From Ophiothrix spiculata (taxonomy: Eukaryota; Echinodermata; Ophiuroidea; Amphilepidida; Ophiotrichidae), in the NCBI GenBank assembly GCA_000969725.1, contig JXSR01S005288.1: a stretch of 25,392 nucleotides of DNA; one strand, given 5' to 3'. This document shows, piece by piece, positions 18,862-25,392 of the stretch. Each line of letters opens with the position of its first letter. Positions within the stretch are counted from its first letter, which is position 1. The notes under the pieces are model-generated. The model was not told the DNA's origin. It saw only the letters and a program-made list of their open reading frames with translations, and made no database searches. The position numbers and the translations under genes are program-made.

Positions 18862-19865
18862 AAGAGTGTAGACTCTACAGTCTGTGTCAATTGGTAAATA
18901 ACTTGCAGGTTTTGGGCACACATGGAATACATTGCACGGTTATAGGGAGATACAATCACTTGCAGCTGTGGCATTTAAGTTATCTACCTATCTTACATGT
19001 AATAGAGACAAGAAACAACTCAAAATACCACAAGGTTAGATTAAAAGCTTGCATATGAAGTGATGAAACAAGATGATTCAAACTACAAACAAGATTTATT
19101 CATTACATAATACACATGTCTGAACATATTTGTCAGGTTTACCAATCCAAATTTACATAAATAAGATCAAATTCATACAAGACTCTAGAGTCTGAGGGCA
19201 TGTAAGTTTTTCAAAAATAGTAGTCATGTGATGGTATTTCTTCTTTCACTAAAACATCATAACAAACATGTACACATATATCCACTAACACAAAACACAG
19301 AAAACATGAACAGTTTTCCATTACATATTTAAAAGGAAAACAACAATGACACATGGCAAACATATGAACATCTTTCCATTGATATTCATATAGGGAATTC
19401 CGTTTGAAAAGGCTTTAATTTTCCACTGACACACATATGGACACAAAACAGTCCATTTCCTGATATCCATGTAAACAAGTTTCAATTGAGATGTGATACC
19501 CATGTGATCAGGTTTCCATAAACATGTGACACCCATATGATCAAATTTCCATTGACACATGCACATCATATGATCAAAATCCTTCTAACACACTTCACTT
19601 GAACTCCATGTGATAAACACAACAGACACAGTAACCTACATGCTACCATTATATGACCACATAGATGTAGTCCTGTTTCTTTGGTGAACAGGTTACCCAT
19701 ACGCATTTCTATTGATCTGTGACAAATTCTGCATGATTGTATACAATTCAGACATCTTACATATGCAGCTGTATCACATTAAACCATCATGGCAAATTAA
19801 AGCATTTCTTATGTCAGTTTTGACAAACTAGACGTGAGGAAAAAACCAATAGATACCAAGGGTAC
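18862..19865. other. Homogenised core of unit A
   Basis: From the text after CAAATAAACG to about 19865, unit A differs from B at about four positions (near 19123, 19175, 19840 and 19864) in about 1 kb, whereas the flanks differ by several per cent. The core holds the 33-bp minisatellite and the 82-codon minus-strand frame 19321-19569. Confidence 0.8.
19296..19600 (-). repeat. Degenerate 33-bp minisatellite, unit A
   Basis: On the minus strand, successive 33-bp steps begin GATCATATGATG (19543-19575), GATCATATGGGT (19510-19542) and GATCACATGGGT (19477-19509), then a shortened 27-bp step begins GTTTACATGGAT (19450-19476). Further left, degenerate echoes recur around a TGTCA(A/T)TGGAAA-like box. 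Because 33 is a multiple of three, an 82-codon frame stays open (19321-19569) with repeated peptides such as DHMGVTCLWKP and DHMGITSQLKL; I consider it a by-product. Confidence 0.75.
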
Positions 19866-20384
19866 AATTACTGAATATTGAGCTGGGAGTTTGTCAGGCA
19901 ATATCAAATGCTCTTGACATAGCTGAATTTACATGAAAGACAATACACTCCATTAGATATTGCCAGTGTACCATGGAATTGATTTTATTGCTAAACTACT
20001 AACAGTGAAACCATTTTCAGCAAACTCTACATCTAAGCACAATCCTTGACAAAAAATGCTAGGTAATTTTCATGTGCTCTAAATTATTTTGAAACCATAA
20101 GCAAATAAACAAATTTGTCAATTTTAATTTTGGCATTTCATAACCACCCTCTTGATATGAATTCACAAACAACAATTATAAATTTGTATTTAGCCATATA
20201 CTCACTACATAAAGCAAGCCAATTTCATAGGTCTGACATACTGGTCAAGATAAGATGTATGCAATAGAATATAATGATGCTGATATATTACATATTTCAT
20301 GACATTTAAAAAAGATAATAGTGTAATTAGATTAAGTTCAAAAAAGGTTCAGTTCATATCTATTACTTTTTCCTTGATCTACAG

Positions 20385-20611
20385 ATATTCCAAATGTCTT
20401 GATGATAGCATAGCATGGAATGGCTATGAGGCCAAACTGGGTTGGTCTTGAAACCCGACTCCAGCAAATATTGCATGATTGCCATGGCTTTGGTGCTCTC
20501 AGCAAGATCCAATCACTCCCTGTTTTATAGCATCAGCTTTGCTCTGTTTCATGTCAATTAAATATCACCTCTTAACATCCTCAGAGATATGAAGGGCTGT
20601 GAGGATCACAG
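20385..20611 (+). other. Exon-like block, unit B
   Basis: It has the same borders as unit A (TCTACAG before, CACAG then GTATAA after). It is one base longer through an extra A in GATTGCCATGG, and a TGA replaces the TGT codon of unit A (TCTTGAAACC). The single-base insertion would also shift any frame, arguing against protein coding. Confidence 0.4.
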
Positions 20612-20790
20612 GTATAATACTTTGCAAGGAAATGAAATAAGTTAGGCAAGCATGTTTCTATGTTAAGGATGATACTAGACTTGGCGAGGGCACTTTAATT
20701 GTAAAGATTTCAAAACATATCAGATTTCCAACTTGTAAGATTCTAATTGCTGAAGGCCCCTGTCCCATTCTATTTATATCTCATGTAATA

Positions 20791-20796
20791 AATAAA
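20791..20796 (+). promoter_or_regulatory. Conserved AATAAA, unit B
   Basis: Hexamer AATAAA followed by GCCTTCAGATTTAAAGG; the counterpart of 18485-18490. Weak evidence for a polyadenylation signal. Confidence 0.25.
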
Positions 20797-21186
20797 GCCT
20801 TCAGATTTAAAGGTTAGTGATTCAGTCATCAAACTGCTGATTGATTCACATAGAATGACATAATGGGTCAATATGAAATCACCTTGTATTAGATGGATAC
20901 CCTGTGGACCTCACATTAGCATGGCAGTGAGTGGGTGGACAAACTTCAGAGTGCAATACAGGTGCATGTACCTCAAACAAGCACATGAAAATGAGATCTA
21001 CTGCTATTTGTCTAGACATGGGTGTGCAATCCAACTTTCAGCTTTGTAGATATTTTGTTTGCTATCTACTGAAGACAGCATTCAATGATGTGAAGAAAAA
21101 GGTCAAATGAAATCTACAAACGCTTGGTGCACCTGTGCCTCCAAATTGAGAAGACTTGTGCAAATAAGAGAAGAGTGTAGACTCTA

Positions 21187-22233
21187 CAGTCTGTGTCAAT
21201 TGGTAAATAACTTGCAGGTTTTGGGCACACATGGAATACATTGCACGGTTATAGGGAGATACAATCACTTGCAGCTGTGGCATTTAAGTTATCTACCTAT
21301 CTTACATGTAATAGAGACAAGAAACAACTCAAAATACCACAAGGTTAGATTAAAAGCTTGCATATGAAGTGATGAAACAAGATGATTCAAACTACAAACA
21401 AGATTTATTCATTACATAATACACATGTCTGTACATATTTGTCAGGTTTACCAATCCAAATTTACATAAATAAGATCAAATTTATACAAGACTCTAGAGT
21501 CTGAGGGCATGTAAGTTTTTCAAAAATAGTAGTCATGTGATGGTATTTCTTCTTTCACTAAAACATCATAACAAACATGTACACATATATCCACTAACAC
21601 AAAACACAGAAAACATGAACAGTTTTCCATTACATATTTAAAAGGAAAACAACAATGACACATGGCAAACATATGAACATCTTTCCATTGATATTCATAT
21701 AGGGAATTCCGTTTGAAAAGGCTTTAATTTTCCACTGACACACATATGGACACAAAACAGTCCATTTCCTGATATCCATGTAAACAAGTTTCAATTGAGA
21801 TGTGATACCCATGTGATCAGGTTTCCATAAACATGTGACACCCATATGATCAAATTTCCATTGACACATGCACATCATATGATCAAAATCCTTCTAACAC
21901 ACTTCACTTGAACTCCATGTGATAAACACAACAGACACAGTAACCTACATGCTACCATTATATGACCACATAGATGTAGTCCTGTTTCTTTGGTGAACAG
22001 GTTACCCATACGCATTTCTATTGATCTGTGACAAATTCTGCATGATTGTATACAATTCAGACATCTTACATATGCAGCTGTATCACATTAAACCATCATG
22101 GCAAATTAAAGCATTTCTTATGTCAGTTTTGACAAACTAGACGTGAGGAAAAACCAATAGATACCAAGGGTCCAATTACTGAATATTGAGCTGGGAGTTT
22201 GTCAGGCAATATCAAATGCTCTTGACATAGCTG
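21187..22233. other. Homogenised core of unit B, identical to unit C
   Basis: Reading line by line I see no difference from 23798-24843 over about 1047 bp. Differences resume at once on each side (CTCTACAG against CTTTACAG on the left; CTGAGTTTAC against CTGAATTTAC on the right). Identical short frames within it are therefore uninformative about coding. Confidence 0.8.
21605..21909 (-). repeat. Degenerate 33-bp minisatellite, unit B
   Basis: Same structure as in unit A, with the three clearest 33-bp steps at 21786-21884. The sequence appears identical to that of unit C. Confidence 0.75.
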
Positions 22234-22697
22234 AGTTTACATGAAAGACAATACACTCCATTAGATATTGCCAGTGTACCATGGAACTGATTTTATTGTA
22301 AACTACTAACAATAAAACCATTTTCAGCAAGCTCTACATTTAAGCACAATCCTTGAATTTCAATGTTAGGTAATTTTCTTGGGCTCTAAATTATTTTGAA
22401 AACATAAGCAAACTAACAAATTTGTCAATTTTAATGTTGACATTTCATAACCACCCTCTTGATATGAATTCACAAACAACAATTATTAAATTGTATTTAG
22501 CCATATACTCACTACATAAAGCAAGCCAAATTCATAGGTCTGACATACTGGTCAAGATAAGATGTATATAATAGAATATAATGATGCTGATATATTAAAT
22601 ATTTCATGACATTTAAAAAAGATAATAGTTTAAGCAATCGGATTAAGTTCAAAAGAGGTTACAGTTCATATCTATTAGATATTTCCTTGATCTACAG

Positions 22698-22923
22698 ATA
22701 TTCCAAATGTCTTGATGACAGCATAGCATGGAATGGCTATGAGGCCAAACTGGGTTGGTCTTGAAACCTGACTCCAGTAAATATTGCATGATTGCTTGGC
22801 TTTGGTGCTCTCAGCAAGATCCAATCACTCCCTGTTTTATAGCATCAGCTTTGCTCTGTTTCATGTCAATTAAATATCACCTCTAAACATCCTCAGAGAG
22901 ATGAAGGGCTGTGAGGATCACAG
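22698..22923 (+). other. Exon-like block, unit C
   Basis: 226 bp, bounded by TCTACAG and by CACAG followed by GTATAA. It has the same in-frame TGA as unit B. Border dinucleotides AG and GT are retained in all full units even though intron-side bases vary. Confidence 0.4.
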
Positions 22924-23400
22924 GTATAATATTTTGCAAATTGCAAGGATATGAAAAAAGTTAAGTAGGCACGTATCTATGGTGAGGATGATACTAGACT
23001 ACCTCTTTTTCATAAAGAATAGTACTAAGTCTAAAGTATTATACAGCAACTCTTAAAATGTTCTCAAAACCTCTGATGACTTAAGGTGTTGAAAGAGTGG
23101 TTTTAATTGTAAGCAAAGATGCTGAAAAGATATACTTTTGAAAACATACTTGAGATAAATGTTGAGAACAGTTATAAGTAATGACTTTACAGATTATAAG
23201 GACACGGGTAGAATCAGCGTAGAATATCTGCTTGCTACACAGGATTCAAATTTGTTGGCAAATGGCATTATCTTCGCCATAGCAATCTTGGTGAGGCCTC
23301 TTTAATTGTGAAGAATTTAAAACCTATCAGATTTTTGACTTGTTATATTCTAATTGCTACAGGCCTCTCTTTCCCACTTTTACTTTTATCGCATGTAATA

Positions 23401-23406
23401 AATAAA
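23401..23406 (+). promoter_or_regulatory. Conserved AATAAA, unit C
   Basis: Hexamer AATAAA followed by GCCTTCAGATTTAAAG; the counterpart of the sites in units A and B. Weak evidence for a polyadenylation signal. Confidence 0.25.
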
Positions 23407-23797
23407 GCCTTCAGATTTAAAGATTAGTGATTCAGTCATCATACTGCTGATTGATTCACATAGAATAGCATAATGGGTCAATATGAAATCATCTTGTATT
23501 GGATGGATACCCTGTGGACCTCACATTAGCATGGCAGTGAGTGGGTGGACAAACTTCAGAGTGCAATAGGTGCCAAATATACCTCAAACAGGCACGTGAA
23601 AATGAGATCTACTGCTATTTGTCTAGACGTGGGAGTGCAATCCAACTTTTAGCTTTGTAGATATTTTGTTTGCTATCTACTGAAGACAGAATTTGATGAT
23701 GTGAAGAAAAAGGTCAAAATAAATCTAGAAACGCTTGGTGCACCTGTGCCTCCAAATTGAGAGGACTTGTGCAAATAAACGAAGAGTGTAGACTTTA

Positions 23798-24843
23798 CAG
23801 TCTGTGTCAATTGGTAAATAACTTGCAGGTTTTGGGCACACATGGAATACATTGCACGGTTATAGGGAGATACAATCACTTGCAGCTGTGGCATTTAAGT
23901 TATCTACCTATCTTACATGTAATAGAGACAAGAAACAACTCAAAATACCACAAGGTTAGATTAAAAGCTTGCATATGAAGTGATGAAACAAGATGATTCA
24001 AACTACAAACAAGATTTATTCATTACATAATACACATGTCTGTACATATTTGTCAGGTTTACCAATCCAAATTTACATAAATAAGATCAAATTTATACAA
24101 GACTCTAGAGTCTGAGGGCATGTAAGTTTTTCAAAAATAGTAGTCATGTGATGGTATTTCTTCTTTCACTAAAACATCATAACAAACATGTACACATATA
24201 TCCACTAACACAAAACACAGAAAACATGAACAGTTTTCCATTACATATTTAAAAGGAAAACAACAATGACACATGGCAAACATATGAACATCTTTCCATT
24301 GATATTCATATAGGGAATTCCGTTTGAAAAGGCTTTAATTTTCCACTGACACACATATGGACACAAAACAGTCCATTTCCTGATATCCATGTAAACAAGT
24401 TTCAATTGAGATGTGATACCCATGTGATCAGGTTTCCATAAACATGTGACACCCATATGATCAAATTTCCATTGACACATGCACATCATATGATCAAAAT
24501 CCTTCTAACACACTTCACTTGAACTCCATGTGATAAACACAACAGACACAGTAACCTACATGCTACCATTATATGACCACATAGATGTAGTCCTGTTTCT
24601 TTGGTGAACAGGTTACCCATACGCATTTCTATTGATCTGTGACAAATTCTGCATGATTGTATACAATTCAGACATCTTACATATGCAGCTGTATCACATT
24701 AAACCATCATGGCAAATTAAAGCATTTCTTATGTCAGTTTTGACAAACTAGACGTGAGGAAAAACCAATAGATACCAAGGGTCCAATTACTGAATATTGA
24801 GCTGGGAGTTTGTCAGGCAATATCAAATGCTCTTGACATAGCT
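23798..24843. other. Homogenised core of unit C, identical to unit B
   Basis: The partner of 21187-22233. The sequence to its right (about 24844-25300) differs from the matching part of unit B (22234-22697) by roughly 25-30 substitutions and several indels. Confidence 0.8.
24216..24520 (-). repeat. Degenerate 33-bp minisatellite, unit C
   Basis: Same structure, with the three clearest 33-bp steps at 24397-24495. The step number is the same in all units, so the minisatellite is older than the array or is kept equal by conversion. Confidence 0.75.
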
Positions 24844-25213
24844 GAATTTACATGAAAGACAATACACTCCATTAGATATTGCCAGTGTACCATGGAATTG
24901 ATTTTATTGCTTAACTACTAACAGTGAAACCATTTTCAGCAAACTCTACATCTAAGCACAATCCTTGACAATCAATCCTAGGTAATGTTCATTGGCTCTA
25001 AATTATTTTGAAAACATAAGCAAATAAACAAATTTGTCAATTTTAATTTTGGCATTTCATAACCTCCCTCTTGATATGAATTCACAAACAATTATTAATT
25101 TGTATTTAGCCATATACTCACTACATAAAGCAAGCCAAATTCATAGGTCGGGCATACTGGTCAGGATAAGATGTATACAATAGAATAAAATGATGCTGAT
25201 ATATGAAATATTT

Positions 25214-25392
25214 CATGACATTTAAAAAAGATAATAGTTTAAGCAATCAGATTAAGTTCAAAAGAGGTTACAGTTCATATCTATTAGATTTTCCTTTATC
25301 TACAGATATTCCAAATGTCTTGATGACAGCATAGCATGGAATGGCTATGAGGCCAAACTGGGTTGGTCTTGTAACCTGACTCCAGCAAATAT
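25214..25392 (+). repeat. Tandem array unit D, cut by the window end
   Basis: The first about 180 bp of a fourth unit are present, up to CTCCAGCAAATAT within the exon-like block (anchor at 25306). The array therefore continues beyond the window, and the true copy number is unknown. Confidence 0.9.
25306..25392 (+). other. Exon-like block, unit D (partial)
   Basis: It starts after TTTATCTACAG and runs to the window end. As in unit A, the codon at the variable site is TGT rather than TGA, so the short frame is open as far as it can be read. Confidence 0.35.

Larger units (their letters stand above)
17690..20292 (+). repeat. Tandem array unit A (~2603 bp)
   Basis: This is the first of three full head-to-tail units. 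The anchor ATATTCCAAATGTCTT occurs at 17782, 20385, 22698 and 25306, giving spacings of 2603, 2313 and 2608 bp. In order the unit holds an exon-like block, a spacer, a conserved AATAAA, a conserved stretch with short open frames (about 18540-18860), the near-invariant core (18860-19865) with a 33-bp minisatellite, and a diverged tail. The overlapping open frames 18798-19058 (plus) and 18753-18974 (minus) vary between units mainly by amino-acid-changing differences, so I do not call genes. Confidence 0.92.
20293..22605 (+). repeat. Tandem array unit B (~2313 bp, internally deleted)
   Basis: This is collinear with units A and C but lacks about 292 bp, corresponding to 18081-18372 of unit A. At the junction near 20680, GATACTAGAC is followed directly by TTGGCGAGGG. 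Outside that deletion it has the same blocks. Its core 21187-22233 looks identical to unit C. Confidence 0.92.
22606..25213 (+). repeat. Tandem array unit C (~2608 bp)
   Basis: A full-length unit that retains the segment deleted in B (about 22990-23300). Compared with A it has scattered substitutions and small indels outside the core. Unit C has GAAACCTG where A has GTAACCCG in the exon-like block. Confidence 0.92.

Noticed and set aside
18753-19058. Overlapping plus- and minus-strand open frames repeated in each array unit
   Set aside because: Differences among the units in the variable part are nearly all amino-acid-changing in either frame, and the invariant part lies in the homogenised core, so conservation does not show coding.
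19296-24520. Minisatellites considered as a CRISPR array
   Set aside because: The units are contiguous degenerate 33-bp steps without unique spacers, and the genome context is eukaryotic.

Overview
The window looks like intergenic or intronic DNA from an AT-rich animal genome. There is no bacterial gene density, no open frame longer than about 117 codons, and many short non-autonomous DNA transposons and diverged duplications. The style of the repeats (G-run-ended inverted-repeat elements, hAT- and Harbinger-like miniature elements, frequent aggcct words) suggests a marine invertebrate, perhaps an echinoderm or hemichordate. That is an impression, not a demonstration. I found no protein-coding gene, tRNA, rRNA or CRISPR array that I can defend.

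Layout. Positions 1-290 are a nearly complete inverted-repeat element whose left tip touches the window edge. Positions ~310-4140 are copy 1 of an old dispersed duplication; copy 2 lies at ~12083-14945 in the same orientation. Most of it is roughly three-quarters identical, but a few islands are 90% or more, including a 70-bp block next to a TATA-box-like sequence on the minus strand. Transposon insertions present in only one copy give a filled-site/empty-site comparison. Copy 1 carries hAT-like elements at 2152-2437 and 2691-3222. Copy 2 carries a GC- and CpG-rich 391-bp miniature element at 14056-14446 with a 9-bp target duplication. Each copy also has its own private ~70-bp tandem duplication.

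Positions ~4140-12080 are AT-rich DNA with only weak local duplications (5711/6056, 9206/9353) and a G-run-rich patch at ~7742-8262. Positions ~14950-17690 are a transposon cluster: a 266-bp Harbinger-like miniature element carrying a CRE palindrome in each inverted repeat (15417-15682), possibly nested in a larger inverted-repeat element (14955-15930), and two head-to-tail copies of a foldback-like element (~15964-16217 and ~16277-16535).

From ~17690 to the right edge is a head-to-tail tandem array with units of about 2.6, 2.3 and 2.6 kb and the start of a fourth. Each unit has a 226-bp block with conserved acceptor- and donor-like borders, a conserved AATAAA, and a ~1-kb core containing a degenerate 33-bp minisatellite. 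The core appears identical between units B and C over about 1047 bp while DNA on both sides differs by several per cent, which points to recent gene conversion (or strong selection on that tract). This array is the most interesting object in the window. It may be a repeated non-coding exon or a young satellite-like locus rather than a protein gene family.
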